In this document: positions 6,578 to 13,961 of the stretch, one piece after another
Layout: every line of letters begins with the position of its first letter
Position numbering within the stretch: the first letter of the stretch is position 1
DNA from: Akkermansia muciniphila
Lineage (GTDB): Bacteria; Verrucomicrobiota; Verrucomicrobiia; Verrucomicrobiales; Akkermansiaceae
Reading direction: 5' to 3'
Length of the DNA: 54,080 nucleotides
NCBI GenBank assembly: GCA_945883695.1
Contig: CAMCYK010000010.1
Location: 1-54,080, forward strand
Made by a program: the position numbers and the translations under genes
The notes under the pieces: generated by a model
What the model saw: the letters and a program-made list of their open reading frames with translations, nothing else
Told to the model about the DNA's origin: nothing
The model's database searches: none

Positions 6578-8734
6578 CTAACGGAGTTGGAATCGCCCGA
6601 GTGCGGGATCGAACACGAAAGCGGCGGGATCCCGTGCCATGAACCAGTCCACGACTTCGGCATGGCTCTTGAGTTCGGTCGGAACGACGAAGGCATCGCG
6701 AACCGGTTCCACCCACCAGACGGCGTGGTAGTTCGCATCGTCCTCCTGATTGCGGGTGATCGCTTCCTTCAGGCGGCGCGGCGCCTCGGCCTGTCCGCGG
6801 GCCAGCGCGAGTTCCAGGACGGGGTCGATGAAGATGCGCGGGATGCCATGCGGATTTGGCAAGCGGACCGCATCGCCGGCCAGCCACCGGTCGACTTCCC
6901 GCTCGAGGACCGGGCGCGGGACGAAGCCGGCCGCCAGCTGGCGGTAGCGCCTGGCCGTGGGCTCCAGCCGCAGGAAGGCGATCCATTCTTCTTCCGTGAG
7001 CACCTTGGCACCGGGGTCCTGGAAGAGGAGATCCTCGGTCAACCATCCCAAGCCATTGCGGGTGACCGCGGCGGCGTCGGACGTGGTGACCAGCGGCGGA
7101 TCGATCGCGCGGACGGACTTGAGCGGATCGATGGAAGGCTGGCGCAGCCACTTCGACGGATAGAGGACCGGACCGGCGCTACGCCAATCGTAGTAGATCG
7201 TGTTCTCCTCCTCCAGTCGGAGAATCAGCAAGCGGTGCGCGGGCGACCATTCGACCTCCCGGATCCGATTCCCCGTCCGGATCATTTCGATGGGGTCCGA
7301 GGGGTCGAGCGAGCAGGAGATCCTCCGGCTGAACAAGCTTCTGCGCCGATCATCACCCGCGAGGCGTCCGCTTCGGATCTGCATGAACCGAAGTTCTCCG
7401 GTCGAGGGGTCCAGAAGGAACGCGAGGTCGCTGAAATGTGGGTTCGTTCCCGTTGCCGCGCGCTTTCCAAGCCAGAGGTTCGGGAAGGTCACGAGGAAGG
7501 CCACGGACAAGCCAGGTCCACCGCTGTCGTTGGGAATAATGTCGGAGATACGACGCACGCGCCAGCGGTGGTCGCCGTGAACCGCCGTGGCCCCGACGCG
7601 CAGCGGCAGGTCGGCGACCACCTGCCAGCGGTAGTTCGTTTCCTGGATCCGGGCGGAGATCTCAATAGGGGGATCCGGCGGAAAGGCGTCGTCGATCAGC
7701 GCTGCGCCGGGTTCGTCTTCGGGGTGGTAGGCATCGGGCAATTGAACGGCGGGGCCAAGGTGCTGCCTCAGGGCATGCTGGACGGGGTGGCTCTGGATCG
7801 AGCCCTCACGGCGGCCTTCCCATGGGGTGTGCCAGCGCAGGGCGTCCCGGCCGTTGACGCGGATCCGGGTGAACTCCCGGATCCGGACGATCGAGGCGTC
7901 TCCCGGTTCTGACGGAGGCGTGAGGTCGAGGCGTGTTGCGAAGCCATCGGCCGAATGAAAGGGCGTGTATTTCAATGAAACCAGCGCGGCCTTCACGGCG
8001 GCCTGCGACGTCCGCGGCCGGGTTCTCAGAACGAGCGCGCCTTGCAGGGCGAGGCAGATGCCGGTGGCAAAGACCGCGATCCGGAGCAGGCTGCCCGCCC
8101 TGCGGCGGAGCAGCCGCAGCGAAAGTTCGGAGAGGAATCCCGCCGTCGCCAGCGAGACGAGCAGGACCGGAGGCGTGAGCAGGTAATCGAGCGCGATCCA
8201 GCGGGGGCCGTCCGCGTTCAAGGGGTGGTTGCCGAACAGGCGGAGCACCAGCGCCCCGGCGAAGAACGCGACCCCCAGACCACTGAATGCGACGGGAGCG
8301 CTCCGCCAGAAGCCGACCAAGGGGAAGGCCGCCAGCACCGCCACTCCGGCGAAGAGGGCGGTTTGGGCGGTGCCCAGGAACAGGATGCGCGCGGATTGTT
8401 CCGCCCAAAGCAAGGTGCCGAGGTCGACGGCGGCGAAAGGGAGGGCGACCATCAGCAGCAGCGCCGAGAGCTTGGCGAAGAACTGCGGCCGCGGAGCGAT
8501 CGGCCGGGTGGCGAGAAAGCGCTCCGGACGGGACGGCGAGTCCTGCCAGATGCTTCCGATGAGAACCAGCAACGCCAGCGAGCCCGTGGCCCACCCGACG
8601 ATGCCCGCGACCGGCGGCGTCACCTCGTCCGACCAGCGGGTGCGCAAGCCGAGCGTGATCGCGTGGCAGCCCAGCAGCCACGGCAGCAGCGGCAGGGCGC
8701 GGCGGAATTCGGCGCGGAAGATGGCGGCGGTCAT
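6578..8734 (-). CDS. ABC-2-type permease-like membrane protein, long C-terminal domain
   Basis: A 718-residue protein. Seven hydrophobic segments lie at roughly 13-30, 42-62, 87-109, 118-140, 146-165, 181-205 and 217-236, followed by about 480 soluble residues. The N-terminus is typical of ABC-2 permeases encoded beside a GntR/ABC pair. The soluble part (for example residues 300-700) is unlike standard ABC-2 permeases and I do not recognise it; it is probably extracytoplasmic because it follows an odd number of helices, assuming the N-terminus is inside. The start codon overlaps the ATPase stop codon (ATGA, 8731-8734), so the two are translationally coupled. Confidence 0.75.
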   Translation of the reverse strand: MTAAIFRAEFRRALPLLPWLLGCHAITLGLRTRWSDEVTPPVAGIVGWATGSLALLVLIGSIWQDSPSRPERFLATRPIAPRPQFFAKLSALLLMVALPFAAVDLGTLLWAEQSARILFLGTAQTALFAGVAVLAAFPLVGFWRSAPVAFSGLGVAFFAGALVLRLFGNHPLNADGPRWIALDYLLTPPVLLVSLATAGFLSELSLRLLRRRAGSLLRIAVFATGICLALQGALVLRTRPRTSQAAVKAALVSLKYTPFHSADGFATRLDLTPPSEPGDASIVRIREFTRIRVNGRDALRWHTPWEGRREGSIQSHPVQHALRQHLGPAVQLPDAYHPEDEPGAALIDDAFPPDPPIEISARIQETNYRWQVVADLPLRVGATAVHGDHRWRVRRISDIIPNDSGGPGLSVAFLVTFPNLWLGKRAATGTNPHFSDLAFLLDPSTGELRFMQIRSGRLAGDDRRRSLFSRRISCSLDPSDPIEMIRTGNRIREVEWSPAHRLLILRLEEENTIYYDWRSAGPVLYPSKWLRQPSIDPLKSVRAIDPPLVTTSDAAAVTRNGLGWLTEDLLFQDPGAKVLTEEEWIAFLRLEPTARRYRQLAAGFVPRPVLEREVDRWLAGDAVRLPNPHGIPRIFIDPVLELALARGQAEAPRRLKEAITRNQEDDANYHAVWWVEPVRDAFVVPTELKSHAEVVDWFMARDPAAFVFDPALGRFQLR

Positions 8735-9642
8735 GGCTGCGGCTCGCGTTGCCCGCGGTACGACTTCGCCAGGGCGACGAAGATCTCGCGGAGGTTCATC
8801 GGGCGGACCTGGCGGCTGAGGACGCCGGGGAGGAGGGACTGGCAGTCGGCGATGCTACGGGATTCGTCGTAGTTGGAATCGGTGAAGCGGGCGGCGCGGC
8901 CCTTGAGCTGGAAATTCAGCCACTGCGGCGGCAGGGCGGCGGGGATGGGGATCTCGTTTTCAAGCACCAGCTCGACCGCGCGGAAGCGCGCCTGGATGGC
9001 CTCGACGTCGTCCTGCAGGTCGATGCGGCCGTTGTTGAGGATGGCGACGCGGTCGGCGAAGCTCTCGACTTCCTCGATGTCGTGCGAGGAGATCCAGACG
9101 GTCCAGCCTTCGGTCTCGGTGAGTTCCAGCAGGCCGGTGAGGAATTCGTCGCGGACCAGCGGGTCGAGGCCCGAGAAGGGTTCGTCCAGCACCACGAGTT
9201 GCGGCCGGTAGGCGAGGCTGGAGACCAGCGCGGCCTTCATCGCCTGGCCGCGGGACAGCGAGCGGAGCTTGGTCTTCAGCGGCAGGTCGAACTCGGCGAG
9301 CAGCTTCTTCTCGAAGTCGCGGTCCCAGTGCGTCCCATACATCGGGCGCACGTAGTCGAGCAGTTGCGGGACGGTCATCCAGCCGGGCATCTTCTGGTTT
9401 TCCGAGACGTAGCCGATGCGCTGCCAGTGCTCCGGCTTCAGCCCGCGCGGATCACACCCGAGGACCTCGATGCTGCCGGCGTCGCGCTCCAACAGGCTCA
9501 TCGCGCACTTGATGGTCGTCGTCTTGCCGGCGCCGTTCGGGCCGAGGAAGGCGGTGACTTTTCCCGTGGGGACATCGAGGTCGACGCCATGGAGGGCGTC
9601 GGTGCCCCGGAAGCGTTTTTTCAGGCCGCGGATGGTGATCAT
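8731..9642 (-). CDS. ABC transporter ATP-binding protein
   Basis: A 303-residue nucleotide-binding subunit. Walker A is GPNGAGKTT (34-42), the Q-loop region is YVSENQKMP, the signature is a slightly degenerate LSRGQ, Walker B is LVVLDEP, the D-loop is SGLDP and the H-loop is SSHDIEEVE. About 80 C-terminal residues lie beyond the ATPase core, as in many ABC-2 efflux or YtrB-like ATPases. It is cytoplasmic and expected to pair with the two downstream membrane proteins. It starts 6 bp after the GntR gene and overlaps the next gene by 4 bp. This gene order fits ytrA-like cell-envelope stress operons, although the substrate cannot be inferred. Confidence 0.93.
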   Translation of the reverse strand: MITIRGLKKRFRGTDALHGVDLDVPTGKVTAFLGPNGAGKTTTIKCAMSLLERDAGSIEVLGCDPRGLKPEHWQRIGYVSENQKMPGWMTVPQLLDYVRPMYGTHWDRDFEKKLLAEFDLPLKTKLRSLSRGQAMKAALVSSLAYRPQLVVLDEPFSGLDPLVRDEFLTGLLELTETEGWTVWISSHDIEEVESFADRVAILNNGRIDLQDDVEAIQARFRAVELVLENEIPIPAALPPQWLNFQLKGRAARFTDSNYDESRSIADCQSLLPGVLSRQVRPMNLREIFVALAKSYRGQREPQP

Positions 9643-9648
9643 GGGGTC

Positions 9649-10026
9649 TCAGGATTCGGGGTTCTGGAGGCGGCGGAGCAGGAGTTCGAGGTCATCGGCC
9701 GTGAGGTGGAGCGCGCGGGCCTCGTCGAGGAAGCGGCGGGCGGAGGGCTCCATCAGGGCGAGGCGCTGGTCGAGCGAGGGGAGTTGCGGGGCCTGGACGA
9801 CCATCCCGATACCGGGCCGGCTGACGAGGAAGCCGAGGTCCTTGAGTTCCTGGACGACCTTGAAGGCGGTGGTGGGTGAAATCCGGAGCTCCTGGGCGAG
9901 GACGCGGACCGAGGGAAAGAGGTCGCCTTCCCGCAGCTCGCCGCTGGCGAGGGCGCGGTGCGCGGCGCGGACGATTTGGTCGGAGACCGGTTCGCCATCG
10001 CGGAGCTGGAACGAGAAGGGGAGCAT
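9649..10026 (-). CDS. GntR-family regulator, YtrA type
   Basis: A 125-residue DNA-binding protein. The N-terminal winged helix (PVSDQIVRAAHRALASGELREGD, then LFPSVRVLAQELRISPTTAFKVVQEL, then GFLVSRPGIGMVV) is typical of GntR. The short C-terminal tail of about 50 helical residues with no ligand domain is the YtrA subfamily architecture. Such regulators usually sit first in ABC operons and repress them. A perfect inverted repeat, GTGTTAC-N9-GTAACAC, at 10042-10064, 16 bp upstream of the start, is the likely operator. The inducer is unknown. Confidence 0.9.
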   Translation of the reverse strand: MLPFSFQLRDGEPVSDQIVRAAHRALASGELREGDLFPSVRVLAQELRISPTTAFKVVQELKDLGFLVSRPGIGMVVQAPQLPSLDQRLALMEPSARRFLDEARALHLTADDLELLLRRLQNPES

Positions 10027-10041
10027 CGCGGGGTGTGGGAG

Positions 10042-10064
10042 GTGTTACAGTGTGCATGTAACAC
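10042..10064. promoter_or_regulatory. Putative GntR operator
   Basis: A perfect 7-bp inverted repeat, GTGTTAC and GTAACAC, around a 9-bp spacer, 16 bp upstream of the GntR start codon. On the minus strand a weak promoter reading is TTGTAA (10073-10068), 17 bp, TAACAC, which would place the palindrome between and over the promoter boxes and fit autorepression. The promoter boxes are tentative; the symmetry is exact. Confidence 0.55.
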
Positions 10065-10424
10065 TTACAAGGAAATTCCGGACAGGCCGTTTGGCGGGGA
10101 ACCAGCAAGCCAGCAGATAAAGTCTGCCTGGGCTCCCGCCGATCCGCCCCGGAATTGGGGCGAATCGGTGGCGATCAGAATCGCTGAAAATCAATCGGTT
10201 ACGGGTTAAAAGATTTGATTGAATGTCTGGCGATCAGTTTGGCGGGCGGAAGCCCTTTGGACTGCGTGCAGCCTGCTGCCGCTTTCGTCCGCCAGCCTGC
10301 TGGCGAGTCCCGACCCGACTCCACAGCAGGCTGTGGCAACTGAGCGGCAGCGGGCTGCACGCAGTCCAAGGACCGGCGCGACCGCCGGTCGTTTTCCTGC
10401 TTCGCACCTGGGGCCCGAAGACCC
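10065..10424. other. Gene-free stretch holding a cruciform repeat
   Basis: Between the divergent GntR operon and the RsmC-like gene. Apart from the operator next to it, the first 190 bp show nothing clear. The second half holds the three-stem inverted repeat at 10257-10369. Translations across it give only the low-complexity peptide typical of this repeat. Confidence 0.6.
10257..10369. repeat. Three-stem cruciform repeat
   Basis: The outer arms are TTGGACTGCGTGCAGCCTGC and six more bases (from 10257) and their near-perfect complement ending at 10369. Inside are two independent perfect hairpins: CGCCAGC-CT-GCTGGCG (10290-10305) and CCACAGC-AG-GCTGTGG (10321-10336). The predicted fold is a three-way junction. 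It lies 55 bp upstream of the RsmC-like start. It is not a tRNA: it has no T-loop or anticodon arm signature. Confidence 0.8.
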
Positions 10425-11492
10425 ATGGTCCGCGGCGTGAGCCCGGCTTTGGAGACCCTGTTGCTGCCTTTTGAACGCGGGGAGATCGCGATCCCGCGGC
10501 GGGCGCTGTTGCTCGGGGCGGAAGTGCATCCGGCGTTCCGGGAATGGCCGCACGTCACCGGCTGGCAGCCTTTCAAGCCGCTGGCCGACGCCTGGGAAAA
10601 GGCCGGCCACCCGCGGAGCGACGCGCCGGCCGGGACCTGGCCGCTCGTCCTGCTACTGCCGGGGAAGTCGCGCGACGAGGCGCTGGCGGCCTTCGCGAAG
10701 GCTTATGATTTGTTGGAAAACGGCGGCACGCTGGTGGTGGCGATGGCGAACCTGGCCGGGGCGCAGCGTTTCGAGAAGGAACTGGAGCGCGCGGCCGGGA
10801 AGGTCGGCTCGCTGCAGAAGCACAAGTGCCGCGCCTTCCACGCGGTGAAGGACGGCGGTTGGGACGCGGCGCTGCTGGCGGAGTGGCGGCAGCTCGGCGA
10901 GCCGCGCGAGCTCGACGGCTTCACGGTGGAAGCCGGGATTTTCAGCGCGGACCACATCGATCCCGGCTCCGCGCTGCTGGCGGAGCACCTGCCGAAGAAC
11001 CTGCGCGGCCGCGTGGCGGACCTCGGCGCGGGCTGGGGCTTCCTGGCGCGGGCGGCGCTGGAGAAGAATCCGGATTTGAAGGAGATCCACCTGTTCGAGG
11101 CCGATGCCCGCGCGCTCAACTGCGCGCGCAAGAATCTCACGGAGCCCTTGTTCCATTTCCACTGGCACGATGTCGCGACCGGCCTGCCGGACAAGTTCGA
11201 GAACGTCGTGATGAACCCACCCTTCCACAGCGGGCAATCGACGGATATCGGGCTGGGCCGCGCTTTCCTGAGATCGGCGGCGGGCTCGCTGCGGATGGGC
11301 GGCCGGATTTTCCTCGTGGCGAACCGCCAGCTCCCCTACGAGGCGGAGCTCGACGCGCTCGGGCTGGTCTGGCGCAAGCCGGTCGAGGACGCGACCTACA
11401 AGCTGCTGTTCGCGGAGAAGCGCTTGGACCGGCCGCTGCTTCGCCCCGGCTTCGAGGAACGAACCGCGGAGTCGCAGAGATCGCGGAGGTGA
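10425..11492 (+). CDS. RsmC-like class I methyltransferase
   Basis: A 355-residue SAM-dependent methyltransferase resembling RsmC/RlmG (guanine-N2 methylation of rRNA). The N-terminal half (to about residue 170) is the degenerate methyltransferase-like domain of that family. The C-terminal half carries motif I DLGAGWGFLA (about 199-208), an acidic motif II (LFEAD) and the catalytic NPPFHSG (about 265-271) diagnostic of N2-guanine and N6-adenine rRNA enzymes. The ATG at 10425 has no Shine-Dalgarno. The end (TAESQRSRR) runs into a repeat-like sequence and may be slightly extended. An rsuA-like gene follows 52 bp downstream on the same strand, so this is probably a two-gene rRNA modification unit. 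Confidence 0.85.
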   Translation: MVRGVSPALETLLLPFERGEIAIPRRALLLGAEVHPAFREWPHVTGWQPFKPLADAWEKAGHPRSDAPAGTWPLVLLLPGKSRDEALAAFAKAYDLLENGGTLVVAMANLAGAQRFEKELERAAGKVGSLQKHKCRAFHAVKDGGWDAALLAEWRQLGEPRELDGFTVEAGIFSADHIDPGSALLAEHLPKNLRGRVADLGAGWGFLARAALEKNPDLKEIHLFEADARALNCARKNLTEPLFHFHWHDVATGLPDKFENVVMNPPFHSGQSTDIGLGRAFLRSAAGSLRMGGRIFLVANRQLPYEAELDALGLVWRKPVEDATYKLLFAEKRLDRPLLRPGFEERTAESQRSRR

Positions 11493-11544
11493 ACGCGGAG
11501 GTTTTCCTCTGGCACTTGGAACTTCATCCTTGGAACTTCGGTCT

Positions 11545-12246
11545 ATGAAACTCGTCAAACTCCTCGCCAACCTCGGCTACGGCTCGCGCAGCCAGGTGGA
11601 GCGCTTTCTCCGCCAGGGCGCGGTCACCGATGCCGACGGCAAGGTGCTTGGGTCGCGGGACTTCCCGCCACACGCGGCGATCCGCTTCAAGGGCGAGCCG
11701 CTCGACGCGCCGGGGCCGCTGACGCTGATGTTCCACAAGCCGGCCGGCTACACGTGCAGCACCGACGACCCGGGCGACACGATCTACGACCTGCTGCCGG
11801 CGCGTTTCGCCTTGCGCAACCCGCTGATGAGCCCGGTGGGACGGCTCGACAAGGACACCACGGGCTTGCTTTTGATGACCGACGACGGCCAGCTGCTACA
11901 CCGGCTGATCAGTCCGAAGCATCATGTGCCGAAGACCTATCAGGTCACGCTCGACCGGCCGCTGGAAGGGCACGAGGGCGAGCTGTTCGGCGGCGGCACG
12001 CTGGTGCTGCGGGGCGAGGAAAAGCCGCTCCTGCCGGCGAAGCTGGAGGTGCTCGGCGGGCAGGAAGCGCGGCTGACGATCGAGGAAGGCCGCTACCATC
12101 AGATCCGCCGGATGTTCGCCGCGGCGGGCAATCACGTCGTCGCTTTGAAGCGGGTGGCGATTGGCGCGTTGGCGTTGCCGGGGGATCTGGAGGAAGGCGA
12201 GTGGCGGGTGCTGGCGGAGAAGGAGCTGGGCAAACTGCGGTCTTGA
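11545..12246 (+). CDS. rsuA: 16S rRNA pseudouridine synthase, RsuA/RluB/E/F family
   Basis: A 233-residue protein that isomerises a specific rRNA uridine to pseudouridine. An N-terminal S4 RNA-binding domain (MKLVKLLANLGYGSRSQVERFLRQG region) is followed by the catalytic core with GRLDKDTTGLLLMTDDG, whose Asp after GRL is the nucleophile. The family motif RYHQIRRMFAAAGNHVVALKR lies near the C-terminus. The start at 11545 was chosen because S4 domains begin at MKLxKLL; five in-frame residues upstream look like leader. Which of the RsuA-family sites it modifies cannot be fixed from sequence alone, so the symbol is tentative. Confidence 0.88.
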   Translation: MKLVKLLANLGYGSRSQVERFLRQGAVTDADGKVLGSRDFPPHAAIRFKGEPLDAPGPLTLMFHKPAGYTCSTDDPGDTIYDLLPARFALRNPLMSPVGRLDKDTTGLLLMTDDGQLLHRLISPKHHVPKTYQVTLDRPLEGHEGELFGGGTLVLRGEEKPLLPAKLEVLGGQEARLTIEEGRYHQIRRMFAAAGNHVVALKRVAIGALALPGDLEEGEWRVLAEKELGKLRS

Positions 12247-12337
12247 GTCGTCCCGGGTGGGCCGGTGGAGGGCAAGGATTCAAGGTGGGGGTGAGGGGGA
12301 AGACGGGATTGGGGTGCGGCGACGTGCCGTCGCCGCC

Positions 12338-12364
12338 GTGTTGACCACAGGTCCACACTCCTTA
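12338..12364. repeat. TAAGGAG palindrome, copy 4
   Basis: GTGTTGACC (12338-12346), ACA, GGTCCACAC, then TCCTTA. The arms match at 8 of 9 positions, a diverged copy of the element at 1183 and 1333. Here the TAAGGAG end (minus strand) is not a stop codon; it lies 88 bp beyond the stop of the oxidoreductase on the same strand and between two convergent genes. Confidence 0.7.
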
Positions 12365-12388
12365 TCGCCGGACGGCGGGCTCATCCGC

Positions 12389-12451
12389 CATCTCCCATCT
12401 CCCATCTCCCATCTCCCATCTCCCATCTCCCATCTCCCATCTCCCATCTCC
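12389..12451. repeat. 7-bp tandem repeat (CATCTCC)n, 9 copies
   Basis: Nine near-perfect copies of CATCTCC directly abut the stop codon of the convergent oxidoreductase gene (CTA at 12452-12454 on the plus strand). On the minus strand it reads GGAGATGGGAGATG. The same GATGG/CCATC sequence appears as in-frame insertions inside pbpC at 52.0 and 52.5 kb. Confidence 0.9.
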
Positions 12452-13828
12452 CTACCAACCGGCGCGGTTGGTGCGCTTCACGAACTGCGCGGCTTCGGGG
12501 CAGTTGGGGGATTTCATGCCGGGGCCGTCCCACTCCATGCGGACGCCTTCGCCGACCCGCAGGGCGATGCAGCCGAGCAGGATGATCTCGGTGAGGTAAC
12601 CGGCGATGTCGAAGTTGGAGTAAGCCGGGGTGCCGTTCTTCATCATGTCGAACCACTCCTGGTTGTGGCCCGGCGAGCGCGGGATGGTGACGGGCACGGC
12701 CTTGACCGCTTCGTGGTCATCACCCTTGGTGAAGGTCTTCTCGTCCTTGAGCTGGATGAAGAACTGCGAACCGTAGTCGTCGGGCGAGAACAGGATGCCC
12801 TTGTCGCCGATGATCAGGCAGCCGCTGTCGGGCAGTTTGCCGTTCATCGCGACCACGTCCTTGACGATGTTCGGGTAGGGGCGCAGCGGCTTGAACTCGT
12901 TGTTGGGCGCGCCGTCGTACCACCAGAACTTGAGCGGCGGCAGGCCGTCGCGCTCGGGGAATTCGAAGCGGATGCGCGAGGTCAGCGGGTAGCTTTCGCT
13001 GTAGCTGCGGGAAGCCATCTCGCACTCGACCACGGTCGGGTAGCCGAGCTTGAGGGCGCGGAACGGCATGTTGACGGTGTGGCAGGCCATGTCGCCGAGG
13101 GCGCCGGTGCCGAACTCGGTCCAGCCGCGCCAGGCGAAGTCGTGGTAGGCGCCTTCCGCGAAGGGCCGCTGGGCGGCGGGCCCGAGCCAGAGGTCCCAGT
13201 TGAGGTGGGCGGGCACCGGATTCTCCGCGGCCGGGCGGTCCATGCCCTGTTTCCACACCGGACGATTGCTCCAGACGTGGAGTTCCAGCGGCTTGCCGAT
13301 CACGCCGGCCTCGATCACCTCGACCGCGCGCCGCAGGCCGTCGGCGGCGCTGCCCTGGTTGCCCATCTGGGTGGCCAGCTTCTTTTCCGCGGCGATCCGT
13401 TTCAGCTCGCGCGCCTCGAAGACCGTCTGGGTGAGCGGCTTCTGGCAGTAGATGTGCTTGCCCATGCCCATCGCCATCATGGCGGCGTGGCCGTGCATGT
13501 GGTCGGGGCCGGAAATGGTCACCGCGTCGATCGAGTCCTTCATTTCCTCCAGCATCTTCCGGTAGTCGGCGAATTTCTTCGCCTCCGGAAACTGGCCGGC
13601 CTTCTTGTCGAGGAAGCGGGTGTCGACATCGCAGAGGCCGACGATGGTGCCGCCGCACTTCGCCGCGTCGTTCACGTCGCTGTCGCCTTTCCCGCCGACG
13701 CCGATGCAGGCGATGTTGAGGCGGCTGTTGAGGTTCTGGCCGCGCACGATGGCGGGGAAGCCGAGGAAAAGACCGCCGGCGCCGAGGCCGGTCTGTTGGA
13801 GGAATTTGCGGCGGTGGAGCGAGGACAT
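12452..13828 (-). CDS. Tat-exported GFO/IDH/MocA-family oxidoreductase
   Basis: A 458-residue NAD(P)-dependent oxidoreductase of the secreted type common in PVC bacteria. A Tat signal RRKFLQQTG (residues 6-14), then a hydrophobic stretch and a probable cleavage site before QNLNSR. The Rossmann fold is marked by IACIGVGGKGDSD, GLCDVD and the family loop YCQKPLTQT (canonical EKPL). The C-terminal domain contains the WDLWLGPA and FGTGALGDMACHTVNMPF blocks characteristic of this subgroup, which probably acts on sugars or sugar acids in the periplasm. The ATG at 13828 is set by the Tat motif; in-frame codons upstream to 13972 translate a repeat. Substrate unknown. Confidence 0.9.
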   Translation of the reverse strand: MSSLHRRKFLQQTGLGAGGLFLGFPAIVRGQNLNSRLNIACIGVGGKGDSDVNDAAKCGGTIVGLCDVDTRFLDKKAGQFPEAKKFADYRKMLEEMKDSIDAVTISGPDHMHGHAAMMAMGMGKHIYCQKPLTQTVFEARELKRIAAEKKLATQMGNQGSAADGLRRAVEVIEAGVIGKPLELHVWSNRPVWKQGMDRPAAENPVPAHLNWDLWLGPAAQRPFAEGAYHDFAWRGWTEFGTGALGDMACHTVNMPFRALKLGYPTVVECEMASRSYSESYPLTSRIRFEFPERDGLPPLKFWWYDGAPNNEFKPLRPYPNIVKDVVAMNGKLPDSGCLIIGDKGILFSPDDYGSQFFIQLKDEKTFTKGDDHEAVKAVPVTIPRSPGHNQEWFDMMKNGTPAYSNFDIAGYLTEIILLGCIALRVGEGVRMEWDGPGMKSPNCPEAAQFVKRTNRAGW

Positions 13829-13839
13829 GGGATTGGGTA

Positions 13840-13961
13840 TTATTGAAGTGGAGAGCTGGAAGCGAGCCGGAAGCTTGCCGGCAACCGGCAGGATACCCGC
13901 TTCTCCGGGGGGCTCTTTCTTGGATTCGATCCCTTCCGCTTCCGGAAGTAGCGGCGGGCGG
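13840..13961. repeat. Spacer with TGCCGG hairpin repeat
   Basis: Between two minus-strand genes. It contains TGCCGG-CAA-CCGGCA (about 13876-13890) within a longer imperfect inverted sequence starting GGAAGCTTGCCGG and ending in CCCGCTTC. It resembles the other small palindromes in this window. In-frame translation from it should not be taken as the N-terminus of the oxidoreductase. Confidence 0.5.

Noticed and set aside
10257-10369. tRNA-like cloverleaf
   Set aside because: The fold has only three stems with two-base loops, no T-loop or anticodon arm, no CCA context, and the sequence matches the style of dispersed palindromes.
12161-13846. Long plus-strand open frame across the Tat oxidoreductase
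   Set aside because: It is antisense to a clear GFO/IDH/MocA gene, starts inside rsuA, and translates a microsatellite.
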